From: Murinocardiopsis flavida
GTDB lineage: Bacteria; Actinomycetota; Actinomycetes; Streptosporangiales; Streptosporangiaceae
Direction: 5' to 3'
NCBI RefSeq assembly: GCF_003014485.1
Contig: NZ_PYGA01000027.1
Span: 1 to 64,000, forward strand
DNA: 64,000 nucleotides
Part shown: in pieces, positions 8,536 through 18,363 of the stretch
Position numbering within the stretch: position 1 is the stretch's first letter
How the letters are laid out: every line of letters begins with the position of its first letter
Position numbers and translations under genes: made by a program
The notes under the pieces: model-generated
Databases searched by the model: none
What the model was told of the DNA's origin: nothing
Seen by the model: the letters and a program-made list of their open reading frames with translations, nothing else

Positions 8536-10854
8536 TCAGGGCTGGCGGGGCGACCCCAGGTTCTTGACCTTGCCGACGATGCTCTCGAAGTCGGTGCTGA
8601 ACGGGTGGTCGTGCACCATGTAGGTCCAGGTGATGGACGGGCGCTTGACCCCCGCCGCCGCGATGTCGATCGTGCCGTCGACCACCTTCGCCTCGGCGAA
8701 GCTCTCGGCCGCGCGGGCGCGGGCGCCGTCGAGGAAGCCCTTGAACTCGGGCACCGCGTCGCGGTGGAACTCGTCGAGCGGGTCGCGGCGGCCGAGGAAG
8801 CGCAGGTGGATGCCCTCGCGGAGGTCGGACAGGAACGCGTTGTGGTCGGTCCAACCGCGGTCGAGGTGGTACAGGGTGATGAGGCGCGCCGCCCGTTTGA
8901 CCTCCTCCTCGCCGACCTCCTCGACGAGTTCGGCGTGGCGTTCGGCGCGGTCGACCGCGATCTGGCGGTCGCCGAGGTCGTCGCTGAGCACGGCCTTGCG
9001 GTGCTCCAGCACCACGCCCCGCTGCACGTCGATGAGCTGGTTGTAGCGCCAGGTGTTGCGGTGCACCTCCAGCAGCTGGCCCTCGGCGACGCGCTGGGCA
9101 TGGTCGACGGTCCGCAGCCAGGACGGGTCGGTGATCTCGCCTTCGGCGGTGACGTCGAACCCGCGGGTCTCGGGGGCGTTGTTGACGACGAGGTCGTCCT
9201 CGACGCTGACGATGAAGACGGAGCTGCCGGGGTCGCCCTGGCGCCCCGCCCGGCCGCGCAGCTGGCCGTCGAGGCGGCTGCTGGGGTAGCGCCCGAAGCC
9301 CATGACGTAGAGCCCGCCGGCCTCGACCACGCGCTCGCGGTCGGCCATGTCGCTGCCGCCGAGGCGGATGTCGGTGCCGCGCCCCGCCATCTGGGTGGAC
9401 ACCGTGATGGCGCCGTACTGGCCGGCCTCGGCGACGATGGCGGCCTCGTCGGCGTCGTTCTTGGCGTTCAGGACGACGCACTCGAGGCCGGCGGCCGAGA
9501 GCCGCTCGGCGACCTTCTCGGACTCGGCGACGTCCTGGGTGCCGATGAGGACGGGCCGGCCCTCCTTGTGGACCTCGGCGACCTCCTCGACCAGGGCGTC
9601 CTCCTTCTCCTCGCGGGTGGCGTAGAGGCGGTTGGGTTCGTCGGCCCGGATGTTGGGCTTGTTCGGCTCGATGACCGCCACTTCGAGTTCGTAGAACTCG
9701 CGGAGCTGGTCGGCGACCGCCATGGCGGTGCCGGTCATGCCGCAGCGGGTGGGGTAGCGCAGCACGAGCGCCTGCACGGTGATGGAGTCGAGGATCTCGC
9801 CGGTCTCGGAGACCGCGACCTTCTCCTTCGCCTCGACCGCGGCCTGGAGGCCGTCGGGCCAGCGCTGGAGGAGCTCGATGCGGCCGCGCGACTCGTTGAT
9901 GAGCTTGACCTTGCCGTCGCGCACGACGTAGTGGACGTCGCGGCGCAGCAGGGCGTGCGCGTGCAGGGCCAGGTTGACCCTGGGCAGCATCGACAGGTCG
10001 TCCTCGGAGTACAGGTCGACGCCGTCGAGCGCCTTCTCCACGACGTCGATGCCGGTGTCGGTGAGCTGGACGTTGCGGCCGTCGTCGTCGATCTCGAAGT
10101 CGGTCCTGGGCCGCAGGGTGCGCACTAGCTCCGCCATCTCCAGGTCGGCGTCGCCGCTTTCGGCGGCACCGGCGAGCACCAGCGGCACGCGGGCCTCGTC
10201 GACCAGGACGGAGTCGGCTTCGTCGATGAGGGCGATCTTGGGGGTCGGCACCACGAGGTCGGCGTCGTCGGTCGCCAGCCGGTCGCGCAGGACGTCGAAG
10301 CCGAGCTCGCTGACCGAGGCGTAGGTGATGTCGGCGGTGTAGGCGACGCGGCGCCGCTCCGAGGTGTCCTCCTGGCCGATCCAGGACACGGCGACGCCCA
10401 GCAGGTCGTACAGCGGCCGCATCCACTCGGCGTCGCGCCGGGCGAGGTAGTCGTTGACGCTCAGCACGTGCACCTGCTGGCCGCGCAGCGCGAACCCGGC
10501 GGCGGCGAGCGCCCCGGCGAGGGTCTTGCCCTCGCCGGTGTTCATCTCGGCGACGTGCCCGTCGAGCAGGGCCATGAGCCCGACGAGCTGGACGTCGAAC
10601 GGCCGCTCGCCGAGAGCGCGCCGGGCCGCCTCGCGCCCGACGGCGCACAGCGTGACCAGATCGCCGCGGTCGTAGGGCAGGTCGGCGTTGCCGAGGTCGG
10701 AGGCGCGGGCGGTGAGCTCGGCGTCGCCCAGCTCGCGCAACTCATCCTCCTGCGCCTCGATGGAGTCGAGCAGCCGCTGGTAGGGGCGCACATCGACCGA
10801 GCCGGGCTTGCCGAGAACCCGGCGGACACTTTCAGCCATTCGTCCGAACACCAT
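8536..10854 (-). CDS. secA2: accessory preprotein translocase ATPase SecA2
   Basis: A 772-residue SecA-type motor, shorter than the housekeeping SecA (about 850-950) and lacking the C-terminal zinc linker. Walker A TGEGKT is at residues 106-111, the DEAD-like LIDEADSVLVDEAR near 207-220, and helicase motifs MAGRGTDI and GRAGRQGD are present. Actinobacteria commonly carry this second SecA, which exports a small set of proteins with the SecYEG channel. The ATG at 10854 has GGAG ten bases upstream; an ATG five codons later (10839) is an alternative. It is divergent from the ABC exporter operon at 11032. Clients cannot be inferred from the neighbours. Confidence 0.9.
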   Translation of the reverse strand: MVFGRMAESVRRVLGKPGSVDVRPYQRLLDSIEAQEDELRELGDAELTARASDLGNADLPYDRGDLVTLCAVGREAARRALGERPFDVQLVGLMALLDGHVAEMNTGEGKTLAGALAAAGFALRGQQVHVLSVNDYLARRDAEWMRPLYDLLGVAVSWIGQEDTSERRRVAYTADITYASVSELGFDVLRDRLATDDADLVVPTPKIALIDEADSVLVDEARVPLVLAGAAESGDADLEMAELVRTLRPRTDFEIDDDGRNVQLTDTGIDVVEKALDGVDLYSEDDLSMLPRVNLALHAHALLRRDVHYVVRDGKVKLINESRGRIELLQRWPDGLQAAVEAKEKVAVSETGEILDSITVQALVLRYPTRCGMTGTAMAVADQLREFYELEVAVIEPNKPNIRADEPNRLYATREEKEDALVEEVAEVHKEGRPVLIGTQDVAESEKVAERLSAAGLECVVLNAKNDADEAAIVAEAGQYGAITVSTQMAGRGTDIRLGGSDMADRERVVEAGGLYVMGFGRYPSSRLDGQLRGRAGRQGDPGSSVFIVSVEDDLVVNNAPETRGFDVTAEGEITDPSWLRTVDHAQRVAEGQLLEVHRNTWRYNQLIDVQRGVVLEHRKAVLSDDLGDRQIAVDRAERHAELVEEVGEEEVKRAARLITLYHLDRGWTDHNAFLSDLREGIHLRFLGRRDPLDEFHRDAVPEFKGFLDGARARAAESFAEAKVVDGTIDIAAAGVKRPSITWTYMVHDHPFSTDFESIVGKVKNLGSPRQP

Positions 10855-11031
10855 TGCAGGGTAACTCCGCTGACCCACCGAAGGTTCCGCCGCGTGCCGA
10901 CGCCGCGCCGGCCGCCCCCGGGACCCTCCCCCTGGACTCCCTTCCCACCTGGGCGGGTATGGCCAGCCCCACCGCACGTCTCGGTCCAGTGTCAATGTGC
11001 CGGCCGGGTGCGGACTGGTCGGATCGGAGGT

Positions 11032-11853
11032 ATGCACAACGAACCGTTCTCCGCCGCCGACGAGGCGGTCCTCCTCTGGCGGCTGACCCGCTCCTACGGA
11101 TCCGGGGACAGCAGGGTCACCGCGCTGGACGAGGTCACCGCCGGCTTCCCCGTCGGCTCCTTCACCGCCGTGATGGGCCCCTCCGGGTCCGGGAAGTCGA
11201 CCCTGCTGCAATGCGCTGCCGGCCTGGACCGCCCCACGTCGGGCCGGGTCGTCGTCGCCGGCACCGAGTTGGGCGGGATGTCGGAGAAGCGGCTGACACT
11301 TCTGCGCAGGGACCGCATCGGGTTCGTGTTCCAGGCGTTCAACCTGGTCTCGGCGCTGAGCGCGGAGCAGAACGTCGGCCTGCCCCTGCGCCTGGCCGGG
11401 GCGCGGCCCAAACGAGCCGAGATCCGGTCGGTCCTCGCCGAGGTCGGGCTCGCCGGGCGCGAGCGGCACCGCCCCGGGGCGCTGTCAGGCGGCCAGCAGC
11501 AGCGGGTCGCGATCGCACGGGCGCTCGCCACCCGGCCCGAGGTGCTCTTCGCCGACGAACCCACCGGAGCGCTGGACAGCGAGTCCTCACGCCTGGTCCT
11601 GGGCCTGCTGCGCGGCTTCGCCGGGGCCGCGGACACCCCGCGGGGCGGCCCGGACCCGCGCCCGCGCACGGTCATCATGGTCACCCACGACCCGTTCGCG
11701 GCGTCCTATGCCGACCGCGTGCTGTTCCTTGCGGACGGCCGGGTCGTCGACACCCTGGAACGGCCCAGTACCGAAGCCGTCGCGGCCCGCCTGGCGGCGC
11801 TGGAGAGCACCCCCGCGAGCGAGCGCCACGACAGCGCGGGTACCCCCCGATGA
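11032..11853 (+). CDS. ABC transporter ATP-binding protein (LolD/MacB-like)
   Basis: A 273-residue nucleotide-binding subunit. Visible motifs are Walker A GPSGSGKST, a Q-loop in FVFQAFNLVSALSA, signature LSGGQQQRVAIARAL, Walker B VLFADEPTGALD and switch histidine in MVTHDPFAASYADRV. The subgroup partners with FtsX-like permeases to move lipids, lipoproteins or peptides out of the membrane. GGAGG ends only one base before the ATG at 11032, unusually close; a GTG at 11008 is an in-frame alternative. Its stop overlaps the start of the permease gene (ATGA), so the two subunits are translated together. Confidence 0.9.
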   Translation: MHNEPFSAADEAVLLWRLTRSYGSGDSRVTALDEVTAGFPVGSFTAVMGPSGSGKSTLLQCAAGLDRPTSGRVVVAGTELGGMSEKRLTLLRRDRIGFVFQAFNLVSALSAEQNVGLPLRLAGARPKRAEIRSVLAEVGLAGRERHRPGALSGGQQQRVAIARALATRPEVLFADEPTGALDSESSRLVLGLLRGFAGAADTPRGGPDPRPRTVIMVTHDPFAASYADRVLFLADGRVVDTLERPSTEAVAARLAALESTPASERHDSAGTPR

Positions 11854-14384
11854 TCTGGGCGACGCTGAGCTCCGCCCGTGAGCGCTGGGCGTCCTTCGCC
11901 GGCACGTTCGTCGTCCTGTGCCTGAGTGTGTCGCTGATCTCCGCGGTGGCGCTGACCATAGCCGCCGGGTCGCGCGCCGACGTCGGCGAACCGCGCCGCT
12001 ACGCCGACGCCCCCGTCGTGGTCGCCCCCGACCGCACCGCTGCGTTCGACGAGGAGCCGGTGAGCGGCCTGACCACCGGCACCATCCCCGAGGACCTCGT
12101 CGACCGGCTGCGCGAAGGAGGCACCGAGGCCGTCGCCGACCGCGAGGGCTATGCCCAGCTGGTCGTCGACGGAGATCCCGACGACGGCCCGGCACCCCTC
12201 GCCCGTCCGTGGTCGGCGGCCCGGTTGAGCCCTTACGAACTGGTCGACGGGGACGCCCCCGGCAGGGACGCCGACAGCCGCCGCGACATCGTGGTCGCGG
12301 CCGGCACCGGGCTGTCCCCCGGTGCCGATGTGCGCGTACTGACGGCGAGGGGAAGCGAGCCGTTCACGGTCACAGGCACCTATCGTGCGGCGCGCACGGC
12401 GTCCGCGCCGAGGGAGACGCCGGTGTTCGTCTCCGACTCCGCGGCCGAACGCCTCGCGCCCGGCGTGCACGCGATCGGCGTGTACCCCGGGCCGGGCGTC
12501 GACGCCGGTGCTGTCGCCGAGGTCGTGCGCGGCGCCGAGGGCGGCGCCGCATTGGAGGTCCTGACAGGCGACGAGCGCAAGCGCGCTGAACCCAATCCCG
12601 ACGCCGACCTGCTCGGCGGCATGATGTCCATGCTCGGCATGATGGCCCTCATCACGACGTTCGTTGCGGTGTTCGTCATCGCCTCGACCTTCGCCTTCTC
12701 CGCCGCGCAGCGCCGCCGCGAGTTCGCGCTGCTGCGCGCACTCGGCGCGACCCCCCGCCAGGTCAGCGCGGTGCTGTTCACTGAGGCGCTGGCCGTCGCG
12801 GTCACGGCGAGCGGTGCAGGGGCGGTACTCGGAAAACCGGTGGCGGACCAGGTCGTGCGGCTGATGCGGTCGGTCGGCATCGCGCCGGACGGGTTCTCGG
12901 TCGACTACCACCCGGTCGCGCTCGCCGTCGCGTTCTGCGCGGGATTCGCCGTGGCGCTGCTCGGGGTGTGGGCCGCCGCCCGACGCACACGCCGTATCCG
13001 CCCATTGGAGGCGCTGCGCGAGGCCGCGGTGGACCCGAAGGCCATGACGCTGGGCCGGTGGTTCTTCGGTCTGGCGTTCGCCGCGGGCAGCGTCGGGATC
13101 GCCTACATCGCGGTCACCATCCCCGGCGACGGCGCCATACCCATGACGATGCTGCTCAGCATGTCGGTGATCGTCGCCGTGGCGCTGCTCGGCCCGGTGG
13201 TGGTCCCACCCGTGGGACGGCTGCTCACTGCTCCTATGGGGCGGCTCCCCGGTGCGGAGGCCATGCTGATCCGGGAGAACATGGTCGCCGGCGTGCGGCG
13301 TACCGCGTCCCTGGCGGCGCCCGTCGTGGTGACCGTGGGCTTGTGCGGATCGATGCTGGGCCTGGTCGGTTCGGCCACGGCCGCCGAGGCCAAGGCAGAG
13401 GGCGAGCAGACGCCGGCCGACCTCACGGTCGTCTCGGCGGCGGCACCCGGCCTGCCGGCCGCCGCCGCCGGGCGGCTGCGCGAGGTCGACGGTGTACGGG
13501 CGACCCCGATGTACTCGGTCGACGTCCTGGCGGGTACCGGCGGCCAAGGCAAGCTCGTCGACGCGACCGTAGTAGGCGACGACGCGCTGCCCCATGCGGT
13601 GGATCCGCCGATGCTCGCGGGGTCGCTGGCGGACCTCGGCTCCGACATGGTCGCGGTTGGTGAACTGGACCGGACGGGGTCCGGCCGGGACGTCGGCGAC
13701 CCCTATCCTGTGCGGTTGCCCGACGGCACGACCATCACCCCCGAGATCGGCGCGGTCGTCGCCGAGGGGATCACCCCCGGCCGGACCTACCTGCCGCGTT
13801 CTCTTGTCAGCGGCCACACGGACAACGCCCTGGTCAGCCAGATCAACGTCGAGATCACCGACGGCTCCGCACCGGCCGAGGCCGAACGACGCATCGCCGC
13901 GGCACTGGACGGTTTCGGGGCGAGCGTCCGGCAGACGAGCAAACCGGCCCAGACCGCCCAGCAGCAGGAGAACGACCGGATGACGCTGATGTTCGGCTCG
14001 ATGCTGCTCGGCCTGGCCGTGCTGTGCTCCTGCCTCGCTATCGCCAACACGCTGCTCATGTCGACTTCGGAGCGCCGGCGCGACTTCGCGACCCTGCAAC
14101 TGGCGGGTGCGCACCGCGGCCAGGTCCTGCGCATGGTCGCGCTGGAGGCCGTGTGCGTGGTGGCGCTGGGCGCCCTACTCGGGCTGGCCGCGACCGGCGG
14201 CGTGCTGCTGGCACTGCGCAGCGCACTGAGCCGGTTCACCGCGGATCCGCCGATCGTGCTGCCGTGGGAGCCGATGGCGGGGATCATCGCGGTGTGCCTG
14301 CTCCTCGCGCTGGTGGCATCCCTCGTCCCGGCCCGGCTGGTGATGCGCACGCGCCCGGTGGAATTGGCGGGTGTCCGGGAGTAG
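11850..14384 (+). CDS. FtsX-like ABC transporter permease with two FtsX domains
   Basis: An 844-residue permease of the MacB/FtsX superfamily. An N-terminal helix near residues 15-35 precedes a large extracytoplasmic domain. A cluster of three helices (about 265-385) makes the first FtsX domain, and a second set near the C-terminus, after another extracytoplasmic domain, makes the other. This is the usual layout of one-chain actinobacterial exporters, where one gene replaces the LolC/LolE pair. It probably works mechanically on envelope substrates rather than as a true solute channel. It starts at ATGA overlapping the ATPase stop and ends 16 bases from the convergent GTPase gene. The substrate is unknown. 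Confidence 0.88.
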   Translation: MIWATLSSARERWASFAGTFVVLCLSVSLISAVALTIAAGSRADVGEPRRYADAPVVVAPDRTAAFDEEPVSGLTTGTIPEDLVDRLREGGTEAVADREGYAQLVVDGDPDDGPAPLARPWSAARLSPYELVDGDAPGRDADSRRDIVVAAGTGLSPGADVRVLTARGSEPFTVTGTYRAARTASAPRETPVFVSDSAAERLAPGVHAIGVYPGPGVDAGAVAEVVRGAEGGAALEVLTGDERKRAEPNPDADLLGGMMSMLGMMALITTFVAVFVIASTFAFSAAQRRREFALLRALGATPRQVSAVLFTEALAVAVTASGAGAVLGKPVADQVVRLMRSVGIAPDGFSVDYHPVALAVAFCAGFAVALLGVWAAARRTRRIRPLEALREAAVDPKAMTLGRWFFGLAFAAGSVGIAYIAVTIPGDGAIPMTMLLSMSVIVAVALLGPVVVPPVGRLLTAPMGRLPGAEAMLIRENMVAGVRRTASLAAPVVVTVGLCGSMLGLVGSATAAEAKAEGEQTPADLTVVSAAAPGLPAAAAGRLREVDGVRATPMYSVDVLAGTGGQGKLVDATVVGDDALPHAVDPPMLAGSLADLGSDMVAVGELDRTGSGRDVGDPYPVRLPDGTTITPEIGAVVAEGITPGRTYLPRSLVSGHTDNALVSQINVEITDGSAPAEAERRIAAALDGFGASVRQTSKPAQTAQQQENDRMTLMFGSMLLGLAVLCSCLAIANTLLMSTSERRRDFATLQLAGAHRGQVLRMVALEAVCVVALGALLGLAATGGVLLALRSALSRFTADPPIVLPWEPMAGIIAVCLLLALVASLVPARLVMRTRPVELAGVRE

Positions 14385-14400
14385 CGGGCAGGGGCCGCGG

Positions 14401-15009
14401 TCAGGCCGACGTGACCTCCGCCGGCCGGTGCCGGGAGCCACGCTCCTTCCGGCCCCCTTCGAACGACATGGCGTGGCGCACCAGGGCCATGAGGGTGAGC
14501 AGGACCGACTCGCGGTCGCGCGCGTCGCAGTAGACGATGGGGACGTCGGCCGCCAGGTCGAGGGCTTCGCGCAGGTCGTCGATGCTGTACCGGTACCCGT
14601 CCTCGAAGGCGTTGACCGCGATCAGGAACGGCATCCGGTACTGGTTCTCGAAGTAATCGATTGCCTGGAAGCAGTCCTCAAGACGGCGGGGGTCGACCAG
14701 GACCACCGCCCCGAGCCCGCCGCTGACCAGGTCGTCCCACATGAACCAGAAGCGCTGCTGCCCGGGCGTGCCGAACAGGTACAGGGTCAGCTCGTCGTCG
14801 AGTTGGATGCGGCCGAAGTCCATGGCGACCGTGGTGCTCGTCTTGTCGGGCGTCATGGAGAGGTCGTCGACCTCGGCGCCCTGCCGGGTGACCGCCGCCT
14901 CGGTGCGCACAGGCGGGATCTCGGAGATGGCACCCACGAACGTCGTCTTGCCGACGCCGAAGCCCCCGGCGACAATGATCTTGGTCGTGAGTTTCGGGGA
15001 GTCGTTCAC
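14401..15009 (-). CDS. conservon-type small GTPase (CvnD-like), orphan
   Basis: A 202-residue Ras-like GTPase of the actinobacterial conservon type. The P-loop GGFGVGKTT is at residues 15-23, the switch II equivalent reads LFGTPGQQRFWFMW, and the base-recognition loop is AVNAFEDG, in place of the classical NKxD, as is common in CvnD. Conservons normally carry a sensor kinase (CvnA), a roadblock protein (CvnB) and a DUF742 protein (CvnC) just before the GTPase. None of those is present here, so this is an orphan copy. The GTG start at 15009 has GAGGA about 6 bases upstream. It faces the ABC exporter convergently. Confidence 0.88.
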   Translation of the reverse strand: MNDSPKLTTKIIVAGGFGVGKTTFVGAISEIPPVRTEAAVTRQGAEVDDLSMTPDKTSTTVAMDFGRIQLDDELTLYLFGTPGQQRFWFMWDDLVSGGLGAVVLVDPRRLEDCFQAIDYFENQYRMPFLIAVNAFEDGYRYSIDDLREALDLAADVPIVYCDARDRESVLLTLMALVRHAMSFEGGRKERGSRHRPAEVTSA

Positions 15010-15067
15010 AGTTGTCCTCGCGGCACGCGCTCCGGACTCACCGTCTCATCCGGCCGGCGCAGTGCGC

Positions 15068-15199
15068 GCCGAATGGCGGGTCCGGCGCGACATCACTATT
15101 CGGGGTCCGGCCGGTACGCCGGGTTCAACCGGCTCCGGTGCGAAGGTAACACCGTTACGGCCGAATCCGGAGCAAGTTGTGCGATTTCGCCGAATAGTG
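15068..15199. promoter_or_regulatory. repeated GCCGAAT and inverted repeats upstream of the orphan GTPase
   Basis: The 217 bases upstream of the GTPase gene hold GCCGAAT at about 15068, 15160 and 15189 and its complement at about 15097. A perfect 10-base inverted repeat, CACTATTCGG (15094-15103) and CCGAATAGTG (15190-15199), brackets the centre, and GTAAC-ACC-GTTAC lies at 15146-15158. These look like binding sites for a dimeric regulator; which one is not known. Confidence 0.35.
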
Positions 15200-15226
15200 T
15201 GGCGCTGCACACATGATTCGACCGGT

Positions 15227-15919
15227 TCAGCGCCGATCGGCGCCGCGAACTTCCGCTTGGTGGGCGCCGCGACGCCCCGCCAGTACGCCGATCAGCACCC
15301 CGGCGAACGCCACCGCGGCGCCGAACACCGCGCCGCGGACGAAGTCCTGCCGCGACTCCGGGGTCGCCGCGGTCCGCCGCCCCCGGTACAATGCCGCCTC
15401 CTGCGGTGCCTCGGCAGCGGGCGCCTCGGCCGGGGCCCCGGCAGTGGGGGCCCCGGCGCCGGGCGCCTCGACGGCGCCGCCGCCGGACAGTTCGGCGCCC
15501 AACCGGGCGAAGAACTCCCCCGCCATCTTCTTCGCCACCCCGGCGAGGACCCGCTGCCCGACACCGCCCACCATGCCGCCGACCACCGCGTCGGCGTCGT
15601 AGCTCAGCTCGGTGCGTCCGTCGTCGGCCTCGGCCAGCACCACCGCCACCTCGGCCCGCACGGTCCCCGGCGCGCCGGCGCCCGACGCGCGCAGCACCAG
15701 CGACCGCGGCCGGTCGAGGTCGGTCAGCCGCACCTCGCCCTGGAACGTGCCCTTCACCGATGCGACCCCGGCGGTGACCGTGCCCTGGTAGTGGTCGGGC
15801 CCGGTGGCGCGCAGGCTCTCGCAGCCGGGGATGCTGCGCGCCAGCACGGCGGGGTCGAGCATGACCGCCCAGACCTGTTCGGGCGGCGCGTCCAGCGCGG
15901 CGGTCCCTGCGACCTTCAT
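15227..15919 (-). CDS. CoxG-like SRPBCC carbon-monoxide-dehydrogenase accessory protein
   Basis: A 230-residue protein whose first 150 residues form a CoxG/SRPBCC lipid-binding fold: it begins MKVAGTAALDAPPEQVWAVM and contains IPGCESL and GTFQGEV. A low-complexity Ala/Pro/Gly linker follows, and then a single hydrophobic helix near the C-terminus (about residues 200-222) followed by basic residues, fitting a membrane tail anchor. CoxG homologues recruit molybdenum hydroxylases to the membrane or act in electron transfer to menaquinone. Its ATG overlaps the large-subunit stop (ATGA), so it is the last gene of the hydroxylase operon. Confidence 0.82.
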   Translation of the reverse strand: MKVAGTAALDAPPEQVWAVMLDPAVLARSIPGCESLRATGPDHYQGTVTAGVASVKGTFQGEVRLTDLDRPRSLVLRASGAGAPGTVRAEVAVVLAEADDGRTELSYDADAVVGGMVGGVGQRVLAGVAKKMAGEFFARLGAELSGGGAVEAPGAGAPTAGAPAEAPAAEAPQEAALYRGRRTAATPESRQDFVRGAVFGAAVAFAGVLIGVLAGRRGAHQAEVRGADRR

Positions 15920-18363
15920 CGGCGCTCCTGTCCTGGTTGCTGCTGCGCAGGGACGCGCGGGGCGCGCCTGCGCAGCGGGGCGATCTCGCCGGCCGCGAAT
16001 CGGCGGCGCAGGTCGAACAGATCGGATGGGGAGATCGGCATGGCGGTGATGGGAAACCCCTCGGCGTCCTCGACGGCCGCCGCGAGCACCGCCGACCCCG
16101 GGATCACCCCGGCCTCGCCCGCCCCTTTGACACCGAGGGGGTTCAGCGGGCTGGGGGTCTCCAGGTGGTCGATGGCGACCGCGGGGACCTCGCTGGAGTA
16201 GGGGATGAGGAAGTCCATGAACGAGGCGTTGAGCAGCTGCCCGGAGCCGTCGTAGGCCATCCGCTCGTACAGCGCCCCCGCCACGCCCTGGGCGACGCCG
16301 CCGTGGACCTGCCCCTCGACGATCATCGGGTTCACCAGGCGGCCGCAGTCGTGCACCACGCAGTAGCGCAGGATGCGGATCTCGGCGGTCTCAGGGTCGG
16401 TCTCGACCACCGCCGCGTGCATGCCCGCGGCGAAGGTGCAGCGCAGCGGCGAGTGGTACTCCGCGGATTCGAGCCCGGGGCTGTCGTCGGGGTCGACGGG
16501 GGCGCGGTCGTAGTCGGCCGGGCCGGCGAACTGGGTGGCGGCGCGCGAGGCGTCGTCGAACGCGTAGCGCAGCGGGTTGGAGAGGACGGCGACCGTCCCG
16601 ATGTCCATACCGGTCGCCGGTGCGCCCTTGACGCGCACCCGGCCGTGCACGATCTCCAGGTCGGCGGGGTCGGCTTCGAGCGCCTCGCCCGCGATGCGCA
16701 GCGCCTTCTCCCGCACGCTCCGCGCGGCGAGCGCGACGGCGCTGCCGCTCGTGACCGCGCCCCGCGAGGCGAAGGTCCCCACCGAGTAGCCCATGCGCCG
16801 GGTGTCGCCGGTGGTCACGACGATGTCGGACATCGCGATGCCCAGTTCGTCGGCGACGATCTGGGCGAGCACGGTCTCGTGGCCCTGCCCCTGGGAGGTC
16901 AGCCCGGTGGCGACCCGCACGGTGCCGTCGGTCTCGACCTGCACGTGCCCGCCCTCGTAGGGGCCGGGGCCGGTGCCCTCGACGTAGCAGGCGAGGCCGA
17001 TGCCGACCCGGCGCCCCTCGGCGAGCGCCCGCTCGCGGTAGGCGGCGAAGCCGTCCCAGTCGACCAGTTTCTTGATGGCGGCGAGCGCGGCGGGGTAGTC
17101 GCCGGAGTCGTAGATCAGCGGGCGGCCGTCCTGGAACAGCAGGCCCTGGTCGTAGGGCATCTCATCGGGTCGGATGAAGTTCGCGGCGCGCACGTCGGCG
17201 CGGTCGAGTCCGAGGTGGTCGGCGATGGCGTCCATGGTGCGCTCCATCGCGAACACGCCCTGCGGCCGCCCCGCGCCCCGGTAGGGGGTGACGATGACGG
17301 TCGAGGTGTAGAGGCTGGTGAACACCACCCGGTAGGCGCCCGGCTTGTAGGGGCCCAGCAGCTGGGTGGAGGTGACGATGGGCACGATGACGCCGTAGGG
17401 CAGGTAGGCGCCGTTGTCGTGCAGGATCGCGACGTCCAGGCCCAGCAGCCGCCCGCTGTCGTCGAAGCCGACCCTGATCCGCTGCCGCTGCGCCCGCTCG
17501 TGCGCCGCGGACACGAAGTGCTCGCGTCGGTCCTCGGTCCAGGTGATCTCGCGCCCGAGCAGCCGGGCCGCCCACGGCACCATCAGCTCCTCGGGCCACG
17601 GGTGCACGATCTTCACGCCGAACCCGCCGCCGACGTCGGGCACCACCACCTCGACCTGGCCGAGCCCCAGGCCCAGTTTCGCGGCGACGGCGGCGCGCAC
17701 CCCCGTGGCGGTCTGGGTCGAGCTGTACACCCGCAGCCGGGCGTCGGCGGGGTCCCACCGGGCGCGGACACCGCGGCCCTCGATGGGGGTGCAGGCGGAG
17801 CGCTCGATGTCGAGTTCGAGGTCGAGGACGTTGGGTGCCGCGTCGATCGCGGCGGGGGCGTCGCCGACCTCCTGCACGTGGTGCGCCGCGACGTTGTCCG
17901 CCATGCCGGGGTGCAGGACGACGTCGGCGCGGGCCGCCGCCTCGATGCCGACGACGGGGTCGAGGACCTCGTAGTCGACGCGGATCCGCTCGGCGACGTC
18001 CTCGGCGGTGTAGCGGTCGGTCGCCACCACCATGGCGACCGCGGCGCCCACGTGGTGGACGTACTCCTTCGCCAGCGCGTAGGGGGTGCGCCCGTCGATG
18101 ATGCCGGGGTGCGGGATGAGCATCGGCAGCGGCTCGGCCATGGGCCCGCTGAGGTCGTCGTGGGTGTAGACGGCGACGAGCCCGTCGACGTCGAGGGCGT
18201 CCTCGGCGTCGATGCCGACGACGCGGGCGTGCGCGTGCGGGCTGCGCACGAACGCGGCGGCGAGGGCGCCGGGGCCGAGGTCGTCGAGGAACGCGCCGCG
18301 GCCCCGGAGGAGCCGCTCGTCCTCCGTACGGGCGACCGGCGCGCCGAACATCCGGGTGCTCAT
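15916..18363 (-). CDS. molybdenum hydroxylase large (molybdopterin) subunit
   Basis: An 815-residue xanthine-dehydrogenase/CoxL-family catalytic subunit. GGGFGVK is at about 245-251, PYRGAGR at 360-366, and the conserved active-site glutamate is E750 in KGAGEAG. The PYRGAGR loop corresponds to the AYRGAGR signature of form II CoxL-like enzymes. True CO dehydrogenases have AYRCSFR, whose cysteine holds copper; that cysteine is absent here, so CO oxidation is unlikely. Hydroxylation of an N-heterocycle or aldehyde is expected. Start and stop overlap the neighbouring genes by four bases each. The downstream CoxG, upstream permease and the ring-opening hydrolase at 998 make uracil, thymine or a purine plausible substrates. 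Confidence 0.9.
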   Translation of the reverse strand: MSTRMFGAPVARTEDERLLRGRGAFLDDLGPGALAAAFVRSPHAHARVVGIDAEDALDVDGLVAVYTHDDLSGPMAEPLPMLIPHPGIIDGRTPYALAKEYVHHVGAAVAMVVATDRYTAEDVAERIRVDYEVLDPVVGIEAAARADVVLHPGMADNVAAHHVQEVGDAPAAIDAAPNVLDLELDIERSACTPIEGRGVRARWDPADARLRVYSSTQTATGVRAAVAAKLGLGLGQVEVVVPDVGGGFGVKIVHPWPEELMVPWAARLLGREITWTEDRREHFVSAAHERAQRQRIRVGFDDSGRLLGLDVAILHDNGAYLPYGVIVPIVTSTQLLGPYKPGAYRVVFTSLYTSTVIVTPYRGAGRPQGVFAMERTMDAIADHLGLDRADVRAANFIRPDEMPYDQGLLFQDGRPLIYDSGDYPAALAAIKKLVDWDGFAAYRERALAEGRRVGIGLACYVEGTGPGPYEGGHVQVETDGTVRVATGLTSQGQGHETVLAQIVADELGIAMSDIVVTTGDTRRMGYSVGTFASRGAVTSGSAVALAARSVREKALRIAGEALEADPADLEIVHGRVRVKGAPATGMDIGTVAVLSNPLRYAFDDASRAATQFAGPADYDRAPVDPDDSPGLESAEYHSPLRCTFAAGMHAAVVETDPETAEIRILRYCVVHDCGRLVNPMIVEGQVHGGVAQGVAGALYERMAYDGSGQLLNASFMDFLIPYSSEVPAVAIDHLETPSPLNPLGVKGAGEAGVIPGSAVLAAAVEDAEGFPITAMPISPSDLFDLRRRFAAGEIAPLRRRAPRVPAQQQPGQERR

